DNA of 64,000 nucleotides from Pseudomonas sp. L5B5 (GTDB taxonomy: Bacteria > Pseudomonadota > Gammaproteobacteria > Pseudomonadales > Pseudomonadaceae). Shown in pieces: positions 45,630-52,841 of this stretch (within the stretch, counting starts at the first letter, position 1; each line of letters opens with the position of its first letter). The position numbers were made by a program, and so were the translations under genes. Below the pieces are notes generated by a model. It saw nothing but the letters and a program-made list of their open reading frames with translations. It had not been told where the DNA came from and did not search any database. The DNA lies in NCBI RefSeq assembly GCF_020520285.1, contig NZ_CP084742.1, positions 5,191,001 through 5,255,000 on the forward strand, in the 5' to 3' direction.

Positions 45630-46505
45630 ATGCGCCTGACTGCCAGCGCCTTAGCGTTCTGTGCCGGATTGCTGGGGAGCCATTGGGCCGCCGCCGAGGA
45701 AGCGTCGCAGCGTTGGGTCAGTGCCGGAGGCGCCTTGTCCGAGTGGGTGGTTGCCTTGGGTGCAGAATCGAGACTGGTGGGGGTCGACACCACTAGCCAG
45801 CACCCGGCCTCGCTCAAGGCTCTGCCCAGTATCGGCTACCAGCGTCAGCTGTCGGCAGAGGGGATCCTGAGCCTGCGGCCAGAGGTACTGGTGGGGACCG
45901 AGGAAATGGGACCGCCACCGGTGATCTCGCAGATTCGCAGCTCGGGCGTCAAGGTCGAGCTGTTTTCTGCCCAGGCTGACCTGCCGACCTTGCAGCGTAA
46001 CCTGCAGCACCTGGGGCAGTTGCTGGGGCGTGAAGAGCAGGCCGGGCAACTCTTCCAGCGCTATCGACAGCAACTCGACGAGCAGCAGGCCTGGGTCGGC
46101 CGGGCCAAGGCCAGGCAGTCGGCTCCCGGGGTATTGCTGGTGCTGGGACACGCTGGTGGCAAACCGTTGATCGCAGGCAAGGACACTGCTGCAGACTGGC
46201 TGCTGCAACAGGCCGGCGGGCACAACCTCGCGACCCATACCGGCTACAAGCCTTTCTCGGTGGAGTCCCTGGCGGGCCTGAGTCCGGATGTGCTGGTGTT
46301 TTCCGACCGCAGCCTGACCGGCGAGGCGGCCCGCGCCGCGTTGCTCAAGGAAAACCCGGCGCTGGTGGCCACCAAGGCGGTCAAGGCCGGGCGAATGGTC
46401 GAGCTGGACCCTACCTTGCTGGTCGGAGGCCTTGGCCCGCGTCTGCCTGAGAGCTTGAAGCACCTGGCGACGACTTTTTATCCACAGGCCAAGCCGGCCC
46501 AATGA
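45630..46505 (+). CDS. phuT: Heme ABC transporter periplasmic binding protein PhuT
   Basis: 291 residues with a signal peptide (1-22, ending WAAAEE) and the class III (BtuF/PhuT) substrate-binding fold: a single long linker helix and two lobes (SRLVGVDTTSQHPASLKALPSIGY in parts; ADWLLQQAGGHNLA). It delivers heme to the PhuUV pump. ATG 45630 with AAAGGA upstream. It overlaps phuU by four bases. The receptor phuR and cytoplasmic phuS normally beside it are absent here. Confidence 0.9.
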   Translation: MRLTASALAFCAGLLGSHWAAAEEASQRWVSAGGALSEWVVALGAESRLVGVDTTSQHPASLKALPSIGYQRQLSAEGILSLRPEVLVGTEEMGPPPVISQIRSSGVKVELFSAQADLPTLQRNLQHLGQLLGREEQAGQLFQRYRQQLDEQQAWVGRAKARQSAPGVLLVLGHAGGKPLIAGKDTAADWLLQQAGGHNLATHTGYKPFSVESLAGLSPDVLVFSDRSLTGEAARAALLKENPALVATKAVKAGRMVELDPTLLVGGLGPRLPESLKHLATTFYPQAKPAQ

Positions 46506-47539
46506 GTCGTCTGGTCCAGCCACGCACGCTGTTTCTCGGCCTTGGGGTCCTGTGTCTTCTGGCTACCTGGCTGTCCCTGGCCCTGGGGCCGGTGAGCCTG
46601 CCGCTGTTCGATACCTTGCGGGCGGCCCTGAGAATGCTCGGTCTACCGATCGACGGACAAGGCCTGGAGCAGGCGGAGCTGATCCTTGGGCAGATCCGCT
46701 TGCCCCGGACCTTGCTTGGCCTGGCCGTCGGTGGGGTCCTGGCGCTGTCGGGCGTGGCGATGCAGGGCTTGTTTCGCAATCCCCTGGCAGACCCCGGGCT
46801 GGTAGGGGTATCCAGTGGCGCGGCCCTGGGTGCCGCCATCGCTATTGTCGGTGGGTCGATGTTCGGTGGCCTGCCGGAGGCGCTCGGCCCCTACCTGTTG
46901 TCACTCTGTGCCTTTCTCGGCGGGTTGGGGGTCACGGCGCTGGTCTATCGCCTGGGGCGGCGCAATGGCCAGACCCATGTGGCAACCATGCTGCTGGCGG
47001 GGATTGCCCTGACCGCCCTGGCCGGTTCTGCCGTAGGGCTGTTTACCTATCTGGCCGATGACACCACCCTGCGTACCCTGACCTTCTGGAACCTGGGTAG
47101 CTTGAACGGAGCCAGCTATCAGCGCCTGTGGCCCCTGTTGCTGGTAACCCTGGCTGTCGCCCTGTGGCTGCCACGACGGGCCAAGGCCCTGAATGCGCTG
47201 TTGTTGGGAGAGTCGGAGGCCAAGCACCTGGGCGTCGATGTCGAGGGGCTCAAGCGCGAACTGGTGTTCTGCACCGCCCTTGGAGTAGGCGCGGCTGTCG
47301 CGGCAGCGGGCATGATCGGTTTTGTCGGACTGGTAGTGCCGCACCTGGTGCGCCTGCTGGCCGGGCCTGACCACCGGATACTGCTGCCCGCTTCGATCCT
47401 GGCAGGAGCCAGCCTGTTGCTACTGGCCGATCTGGTCGCGCGCCTGGCGCTGGCTCCAGCGGAGCTGCCCATCGGTATTGTCACTGCTTTTCTTGGCGCC
47501 CCCTTCTTTTTGTATCTATTGCTGCGAGGGCGCGCCTGA
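46502..47539 (+). CDS. phuU: Heme ABC transporter permease PhuU
   Basis: 345 residues, FecCD/BtuC family with about ten membrane helices. Family marks: [45 protein letters not shown] in parts, and the C-terminal [20 protein letters not shown] coupling segment. Moves heme across the inner membrane. Overlaps phuT and phuV at both ends. Confidence 0.93.
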   Translation: MSRLVQPRTLFLGLGVLCLLATWLSLALGPVSLPLFDTLRAALRMLGLPIDGQGLEQAELILGQIRLPRTLLGLAVGGVLALSGVAMQGLFRNPLADPGLVGVSSGAALGAAIAIVGGSMFGGLPEALGPYLLSLCAFLGGLGVTALVYRLGRRNGQTHVATMLLAGIALTALAGSAVGLFTYLADDTTLRTLTFWNLGSLNGASYQRLWPLLLVTLAVALWLPRRAKALNALLLGESEAKHLGVDVEGLKRELVFCTALGVGAAVAAAGMIGFVGLVVPHLVRLLAGPDHRILLPASILAGASLLLLADLVARLALAPAELPIGIVTAFLGAPFFLYLLLRGRA

Positions 47540-48306
47540 TGCTTCGCGTGGAGAATCTGCACGTCCGGCGCGGCGGCAAGGACGTGCTGGCAGGCATTGA
47601 CTTGCAATTGTCACCTGGAGAAGTGCTGGGAGTGCTGGGTCCCAATGGGGCCGGGAAGAGCAGCCTGCTGGGGGCCTTGAGTGGCGAGTTGGTGGCCCGC
47701 GAGGGGCGGGTGCTGCTGGATGAACGCGAGCTGGCGCACTGGGAGGGGGGCCAGCGTGCCCAGCGCCTGGCGGTACTACCGCAGGCATCGAGCCTGGATT
47801 TCGCCTTTCGGGTCGAAGAAGTGGTGGGCCTGGGGCGTCTGCCCCACCAGAGCGGTCGAGCACGTGATGAAGAGATAGTCGCTGCGGCCCTCGAGGCGGC
47901 TGATGTGGCGCACCTCTGTGGGCGCAGCTACCTCGCCCTGTCCGGGGGCGAGCGCCAGCGGGTGCACCTGGCCAGGGTCCTGGCACAACTGTGGCCGGGT
48001 CAGGCGGGGCACAACCTGCTGCTCGACGAACCCACTTCGGCACTCGATCCCTTGCATCAGCACGTTACCTTGCAAGCCATCCGGGCGTTCGCCGACCGTG
48101 GTGTGGCGGTGCTGGTGATCCTCCATGACCTGAACCTGGCAGCACGTTATTGTGATCGGGTGTTGTTGCTCGAAGGCGGGTGCCCTCATTCTGTGGGCAC
48201 CCCGGCTGCCGTGTTGCGAGCCGAGCCACTCAAGGCCGTGTTCGGCCTGGAGGTCCTGGTGCAGGAACATCCGGAACGCGGACATCCGTTGATCATCGCC
48301 CGCTGA
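47539..48306 (+). CDS. phuV: Heme ABC transporter ATPase PhuV
   Basis: 255 residues. Walker [13 protein letters not shown], signature [17 protein letters not shown], Walker [13 protein letters not shown] and the H-loop [13 protein letters not shown] are all intact. Powers PhuU. ATG overlaps the phuU stop by one base; phuW follows 22 bp later. Confidence 0.95.
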   Translation: MLRVENLHVRRGGKDVLAGIDLQLSPGEVLGVLGPNGAGKSSLLGALSGELVAREGRVLLDERELAHWEGGQRAQRLAVLPQASSLDFAFRVEEVVGLGRLPHQSGRARDEEIVAAALEAADVAHLCGRSYLALSGGERQRVHLARVLAQLWPGQAGHNLLLDEPTSALDPLHQHVTLQAIRAFADRGVAVLVILHDLNLAARYCDRVLLLEGGCPHSVGTPAAVLRAEPLKAVFGLEVLVQEHPERGHPLIIAR

Positions 48307-48328
48307 CGTGCAGCCTGGAGGGATTTCG

Positions 48329-49192
48329 ATGCGTGCGCACCTGTTGGTGCTGGTCCTGCTGCTGGCGGGATGCCAGGGCACCACGCCTATCTTGCCGCCG
48401 CCTGTGGAGACGCCGCCGGGCAGCATCGTCGATCTGCGTACGGGGCAGGCGCTTGCACCTGAGGCGCTTGCGGTGCTCCTGGCTCAGGCACCGCGAGTGA
48501 TCGTCGGTGAGCAGCATGACAATCCCGATCACCATTCGGTGCAATTGTGGTTATTGCGTTCGTTGGCCAGTCAACGTTCCCAGGGCAGCCTGCTGCTGGA
48601 GATGCTCAACCCTGCTCAACAAGCGAGCGTCGACGCCACCAAGGTGTCGATCAATGGGGCGCGGTTGCCTGATGACTTGCCCGGATTACTGGCCTGGCAG
48701 CCGGGCTGGGACTGGAGCCTCTATGGCCCGCTGGTGGGGTATGCCCTGAAGCAGCCCTATCCTCTGCTCTCTGCCAATCTGGACCGTGAGGAAGTGCGCA
48801 GTATCTATGGCCGGGCTCCGGCTTTGCCAGGCGCTCGAGTCAATGCCAGGGCGGTGACTGAGGCCTTGTCCGAACAGATTCTCCAATCCCACTGTGGTTT
48901 GCTGCCGCAGGCCCAGGTACCGGCCATGCTGGCCGTGCAGCAGCAACGTGATCGCCGCATGGCCGAGCGACTGCTTGCGGCGCCAGCGCCTGCGTTGTTG
49001 TTTGCCGGAGCCTTTCATGCCCGCAAGGATCTGGGAGTGCCCCTGCATCTGGCTGAGCTGGGACGGCCAGGGGACGCTATGGTGCTGATGCTGGCAGAGC
49101 GGGGCAGCGTGGTGAGTCGGACAGAGGCTGATGTGGTCTGGTTTACCCCACCTCAGCCTGAGCAGGATTACTGCGCGCGACTCAAGCGCTGA
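48329..49192 (+). CDS. phuW: ChaN-type lipoprotein PhuW
   Basis: 287 residues. A lipoprotein signal with lipobox LLLAGC (Cys16), then a ChaN/DUF399 domain: VIVGEQHDNPDHHSVQL near the start and LLFAGAFHARKDLGVPLHL near the end. ChaN of Campylobacter binds heme through a pair of Tyr. In P. aeruginosa the equivalent gene closes the phu operon and lies beside prrF, as here. The ATG at 48329 has GGAGGG upstream. The following hairpin at 49220 belongs mainly to prrF on the other strand. Confidence 0.88.
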   Translation: MRAHLLVLVLLLAGCQGTTPILPPPVETPPGSIVDLRTGQALAPEALAVLLAQAPRVIVGEQHDNPDHHSVQLWLLRSLASQRSQGSLLLEMLNPAQQASVDATKVSINGARLPDDLPGLLAWQPGWDWSLYGPLVGYALKQPYPLLSANLDREEVRSIYGRAPALPGARVNARAVTEALSEQILQSHCGLLPQAQVPAMLAVQQQRDRRMAERLLAAPAPALLFAGAFHARKDLGVPLHLAELGRPGDAMVLMLAERGSVVSRTEADVVWFTPPQPEQDYCARLKR

Positions 49193-49212
49193 CAGGACGG
49201 TTTTCAGCGGAC

Positions 49213-49325
49213 AAAAAAAGACCCGGCAGAGCCGGGTCAAATAACCGTGATTAGCCTGATGAGGAGATAATCTGAGAGTCCGAACCACTGGTCTTCCAGG
49301 TTATCGACTGATCTCGCGACCAGTT
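49213..49325 (-). ncRNA. prrF: PrrF iron-responsive small RNA (single copy)
   Basis: A minus-strand transcript of about 113 bases. It begins AACTGGTCGCGAG, holds the conserved core GACTCTCAGATTATCTCC and CTCATCAGGCTAATCACGG, and ends in a GACCCGGC/GCCGGGTC terminator with seven T. These match PrrF1/PrrF2 as I recall them. PrrF represses iron-rich, non-essential proteins (superoxide dismutase, aconitase and others) when iron is low. It lies between phuW and cbpA, the P. aeruginosa position, but as one copy rather than a tandem pair. Confidence 0.93.
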
Positions 49326-49327
49326 GT

Positions 49328-49359
49328 GATAATCATAACGATTCTCATTTCGATGTCAA
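49328..49359 (-). promoter_or_regulatory. prrF promoter with overlapping Fur box
   Basis: On the minus strand TTGACA (49359-49354), 16 bases, TATGAT (49337-49332), start at about 49325. A Fur box at 49346-49328 (GAGAATCGTTATGATTATC, 14 of 19 to consensus) covers the -10, so iron-bound Fur should block transcription. Confidence 0.88.
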
Positions 49360-49424
49360 TGAAGTGCTTTCCACTTTTTGCATATTTCGCCAAACGCTTG
49401 TTTGAATCGGCGCTCCAAGTCCTT

Positions 49425-50225
49425 TCATTCCTTGTCGTTGAGCGTCATGAGGCGGATCACTTCCCTGTTCAACTGATTGATGCGTCTGGCCATGCTCTCG
49501 ATCAGGCTGCGGGCGATTCGCGGGTTACTCTCGGTCAGGCTGAGAAACTGCTCCCTGGGGATCAGCATGACCGTGGTCGGTTCGCTGGCGATCACACTGG
49601 CGCTGCGTTTCTCACCGGTGAATAGCGACATTGCCCCGAATATCTCGTCCTTGGGCACGTCGCCCACCTTGTGCCCGTCGACGAAGGCCTGCGCATGCCC
49701 TTCGACTATCACGAATACATGGTCTGCTTCATCCCCCTGGGTAATCAGCACTTCGCCTTCCTGCACGCGCTTGAAGCCGTTGTGGCTGCGCAACTGTGGC
49801 GGTTTCAGGCGGGCAACGGCATCCGAGAGCAATGCGGTCTGGCCGATCAGGTATTGCAGCAGCAGTTCCGAGCGCTGTTCGTCGGCATAGATGTGCCGAA
49901 ACACGTCGGCCCTCAGGTAGGGGATCAACTGGAGCGGGGCATCGCAACTCAATAGCCAAAGGGGATGCTCGATGCCGCGGCGCAGGCCCACCAGGTCGCC
50001 TTCATGCAGGTAGAACAGCGGGCGATCCTCGACACTGGCCTGGATCACACCGCTTTCCAGCAAGTACAACTGGTGGCCGGGCAGGGCGCCGGAAAGGTCC
50101 TCCATGGCTTCAAGTTCCAGCGTCGGCCCGCTGGACGCCAGGCCTTCGAGCAGCTGCACAGGGATATTCTGCAGGCGATTGATCAAGGCATCGGCGTAGG
50201 CCGGTTGCTCTCCCAGTAGATACAT
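49425..50225 (-). CDS. cbpA: Cyclic-nucleotide-binding protein (CbpA-like)
   Basis: About 266 residues with two parts: an N-terminal region (about 1-140) resembling a degenerate cNMP-binding fold, and a C-terminal cNMP-binding domain (about 150-260) with the phosphate-binding cassette FGAMSLFTGEKRSASV. In P. aeruginosa the gene beside prrF is the cAMP-binding protein CbpA, found at the cell pole. There is no HTH, so it is not a CRP-type regulator. The ATG at 50225 is preferred; a longer frame overlaps the upstream gene. Confidence 0.82.
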   Translation of the reverse strand: MYLLGEQPAYADALINRLQNIPVQLLEGLASSGPTLELEAMEDLSGALPGHQLYLLESGVIQASVEDRPLFYLHEGDLVGLRRGIEHPLWLLSCDAPLQLIPYLRADVFRHIYADEQRSELLLQYLIGQTALLSDAVARLKPPQLRSHNGFKRVQEGEVLITQGDEADHVFVIVEGHAQAFVDGHKVGDVPKDEIFGAMSLFTGEKRSASVIASEPTTVMLIPREQFLSLTESNPRIARSLIESMARRINQLNREVIRLMTLNDKE

Positions 50226-50238
50226 AGAGGTGCGCCAG

Positions 50239-50511
50239 TCAGTTCTTTGGACGAGTGGAAATGGCATCCAGCTGTTTGTTCAGGGCCTCTTTGCGTTCGG
50301 CGGGAAGGTCATTCCAGTGCATGTCCATCAGGGCCCCCTCGATGGCGTAGAGCAAGACCTTCGAGGCGCGAAAACCACGGGTCCGCACGGCCCTGTAGGC
50401 GTCCACCGCCCCCAGGCGACGTAGGTCCGAAGCGCTATGGATGCCCACTGCATGCAGCCACTGTGCGGATGTCTTGCCGAGATTCTTCAAGTGTTGCAGT
50501 TCATCATTCAT
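50239..50511 (-). CDS. TfoX C-terminal domain protein
   Basis: 90 residues, only the C-terminal TfoX domain (NLGKTSAQWLHAVGIHSASDLRRLG ... in parts, a helix-hairpin-helix-like fold). The N-terminal TfoX domain of Haemophilus Sxy/TfoX is missing, normal for this small Pseudomonas family. GGAGG precedes the ATG at 50511. It runs into cbpA with 13 bp between. Role unknown; competence control is not implied by this domain alone. Confidence 0.8.
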   Translation of the reverse strand: MNDELQHLKNLGKTSAQWLHAVGIHSASDLRRLGAVDAYRAVRTRGFRASKVLLYAIEGALMDMHWNDLPAERKEALNKQLDAISTRPKN

Positions 50512-50690
50512 CAAGCCTCCTGGCGTTGGCCGAATGGTGAGTGGACAACCTCAAAGGAGTGTAGCGCTCAGCAGAAAACGCGCTGTGCTTTGGTCGGGTT
50601 CCGTGCAAATGCTTCTAAGGCGGGTCATTTACCGTTTGAGTAGCGAAGCCAGGGCAGCACGCAACAGAAGGGGGCAGCGTCATGAGCGCA

Positions 50691-50716
50691 GTCCGGCGCA
50701 GAGCGAGACGCCGGAC
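50691..50716 (-). terminator. Hairpin after the pentapeptide-repeat gene
   Basis: Arms gtccggcg (50691-50698) and cgccggac (50709-50716), 15 bases beyond the stop of the minus-strand pentapeptide gene. No T run. The surrounding 220-bp gap (50512-50730) shows no gene. Confidence 0.5.
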
Positions 50717-50730
50717 GCAGAGGGGGGAGA

Positions 50731-51075
50731 TCAGCGGGTGTGATACCGCAGGCGGGTGCCGAAATTGACCGACATCAGAATCTCGTCGGCCGTCAGTTCC
50801 ACCGGGAAATAGGCGCCGGAAATCTGCGCGTGGGCAAGGCTTGCGCCTTCCATGCAGGCGCTCCTGAGATCCAGGCCACGCAGGTCGGCAGAGCGGAAAT
50901 AGGCATCGGTGAAGTCGATGCCTTGGGCATTCAGCTCGCGCAGGTCCAGGCCGCGGAAGTCGCCACCGCGCATATCGATGGAACCGTCGTTGGGGCGCTC
51001 ACGGTTGAACCCCGTGATGTCGTCCTTGTGCAGCAAGGCGAAAAGCGCAGTGTCGAGAAGTTTGGGTTGGCTCAT
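50731..51075 (-). CDS. Pentapeptide-repeat protein
   Basis: 114 residues. The middle holds pentapeptide repeats of A(D/N)LXX type: FRGLDLRELNAQGIDFTDAYF, then ADLRGLDLRSACMEGASLAHA in parts, about nine or ten repeats, forming a short right-handed beta helix. No Gly-X-Gln DNA-gyrase-type feature can be claimed. ATG 51075. Small conserved Pseudomonas family of unknown role. It stands alone between two hairpins. Confidence 0.82.
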   Translation of the reverse strand: MSQPKLLDTALFALLHKDDITGFNRERPNDGSIDMRGGDFRGLDLRELNAQGIDFTDAYFRSADLRGLDLRSACMEGASLAHAQISGAYFPVELTADEILMSVNFGTRLRYHTR

Positions 51076-51117
51076 GGCGACATCACCAGTGTTGGATTTA
51101 TGACGCCAGTATAGTGC

Positions 51118-51166
51118 CACTATTTTTCAGCCGTGAAGTCTTTGCCACTTCACGGCTGAAATAGTG
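51118..51166. terminator. Long hairpin after the two-domain kinase gene
   Basis: cactatttttcagccgtgaagt (51118-51139, given here as two arms of a 20-bp stem with a two-base bulge) pairs with 51147-51166. It begins two bases after the stop of the minus-strand kinase gene and lies in the promoter region of the pentapeptide gene. Confidence 0.7.
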
Positions 51167-51168
51167 GG

Positions 51169-52725
51169 TCAGAGGCCAGGCAGGCGCTGGCGAATGTTGG
51201 CGACCAGGGCGTCCAGGCTGCCGCTTTCGTTGGTCTCGACGCGCTTGCTGCGCAGCAGCTCCTCTTCTGTCAGCGCTTCACGCGTGGCTTGCTGCTCGGC
51301 GATCACTGCCAGGGTGGCATCGGATGGATCGTTCTGGTCGGCTTGACGCTGGGCCAGCCAACTGGCGATGACCGCCTGAGGAGCGCTGCAGTCGATGATC
51401 AGGCATGGCGTACCGGTGGCTTCGGCAACCTGGGCGGCAGCATCACGCTGGGCACGCTTGAGGTAGGTAGCGTCGATGACAACCGGGAAGCCCGCGCGCA
51501 GGATGATTTCGGCGATTTGATGCAGGCGGTCATAGGTCTTGCTGCTGGCTTCGCTGCTGTAGATTCCTGCGTGCAGGTCGTTGGCTATCTGCTGCTCGCC
51601 GAACAGGCGCTTGCGTTCGACGTCGGAGCGCAGGCGAATGGCGCCGAGCGCGTCGACCAGGCGCATCGCCACATGGCTCTTGCCGACCGCCGAAACCCCC
51701 GAGGTGATGGCGAGGAAGCGCGATGGGATGGTGCTGTAGCTCTCTGCCAGGTTGGCGTAGTTGCGGTACTGGCGCAGGGTGGTCGCGCGCTGCACGGGTG
51801 TGGCGTCGGCGGGCATGCTGAACAGGCTGACCTTGGCACGTACCAGGGCACGGTAGGCCTTGTAGAAATTGAGCAGTTCCAGGCCCTGGTAGTCGCCGGT
51901 CAGCTCCAGATATTGGCTGATGAAGCGCCGCGCCAGGCTTTTCAGGCCACGGTCTTCCAGGTCCATGGCGAGGAAGCCGGTGTCGGCGTACACGTCGGTG
52001 AAGCGGAAGGGCTCGTTGAATTCGATGCAGTCGAAAATCACCACTTGGCCATCGATGAGCGTGGCGTTGCCCAGGTGGATATCGCCGTGGCACTCACGAA
52101 TGAAACCGTCGCTCTTGCGCTGGGCCAGCAGGGGTTTGAGGCGTTCGAAGCTGGTTTCGGCCCAGGCCTCCAGGGCTTCAAGCTGTTGCAGGTCGGCCTT
52201 GTCGCTGAGGAACGGGCGGATCTGTTCGAAGTTCTGGCGCACGGGTGCCATCACGCTGTCCGCAGTCCCGGCTTCATGGCTGGCGGGCACTTTGGGGGCG
52301 CTGAGGTGGAACTGGGCAATCTGGCGGGCCATCTGGTCGATGTGCGCGGTGGTCAGTTCGCCGTTGGCCTGCAGGGTGCTCAGCAGTTGGCTCTGGGGGA
52401 ACTGGCGCATTTTCAGCGCGTAGTCGATCACCGGTCCCTCTCCGCCCAGTACCGGTGCCTCGCTGCTGCCGGTGATCGGCAGGACTTCCAGGTACAGGTC
52501 TTCGGTCAGGCGCTGGTTCAGGCGCAGTTCTTCGCCGCAGAAATGCTCGCGTGCGTCCAGGCTGGTGAAGTCCAGGAAACCGAAGTTGACCGGCTTCTTC
52601 ACTTTATAGGCAAAGGGGCCAGTGAGCAGAACCCAGGAGATATGGGTTTCGATGACCTGAAACCCGTCTACGGGATGAGGGTACAAAGCGGGGTTTTGCA
52701 GGGCAGCGATCAGTGACTGGCTCAC
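51169..52725 (-). CDS. APH-like / P-loop kinase fusion protein
   Basis: 518 residues with two kinase-like halves. The N-terminal part (about 1-340) is an aminoglycoside-phosphotransferase-type fold with catalytic loop ECHGDIHLGN and IFDCIEFNE. The C-terminal part (about 350-510) is an AAA_33 small-molecule kinase with Walker A GVSAVGKSHVA. Such COG2187-COG0645 fusions are common in proteobacteria; the substrate is unknown. The start is GTG 52725, with GAAGGA seven bases before. It is divergent from mrcB. Confidence 0.85.
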   Translation of the reverse strand: MSQSLIAALQNPALYPHPVDGFQVIETHISWVLLTGPFAYKVKKPVNFGFLDFTSLDAREHFCGEELRLNQRLTEDLYLEVLPITGSSEAPVLGGEGPVIDYALKMRQFPQSQLLSTLQANGELTTAHIDQMARQIAQFHLSAPKVPASHEAGTADSVMAPVRQNFEQIRPFLSDKADLQQLEALEAWAETSFERLKPLLAQRKSDGFIRECHGDIHLGNATLIDGQVVIFDCIEFNEPFRFTDVYADTGFLAMDLEDRGLKSLARRFISQYLELTGDYQGLELLNFYKAYRALVRAKVSLFSMPADATPVQRATTLRQYRNYANLAESYSTIPSRFLAITSGVSAVGKSHVAMRLVDALGAIRLRSDVERKRLFGEQQIANDLHAGIYSSEASSKTYDRLHQIAEIILRAGFPVVIDATYLKRAQRDAAAQVAEATGTPCLIIDCSAPQAVIASWLAQRQADQNDPSDATLAVIAEQQATREALTEEELLRSKRVETNESGSLDALVANIRQRLPGL

Positions 52726-52841
52726 AGGCGATCCTTCAGAGTGGGGAAAATCAAGGGCGTTATTATGGCCGCTGGAGACGCCAAGGCAAACCTCGGTTGG
52801 CGCATGTTGATGATGAATCAAAGTGCGTATAATCCGCCGCC

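Noticed and set aside
49345..49424. Second tandem PrrF copy
   Set aside because: The bases upstream of the prrF promoter show neither the conserved core nor a second terminator.
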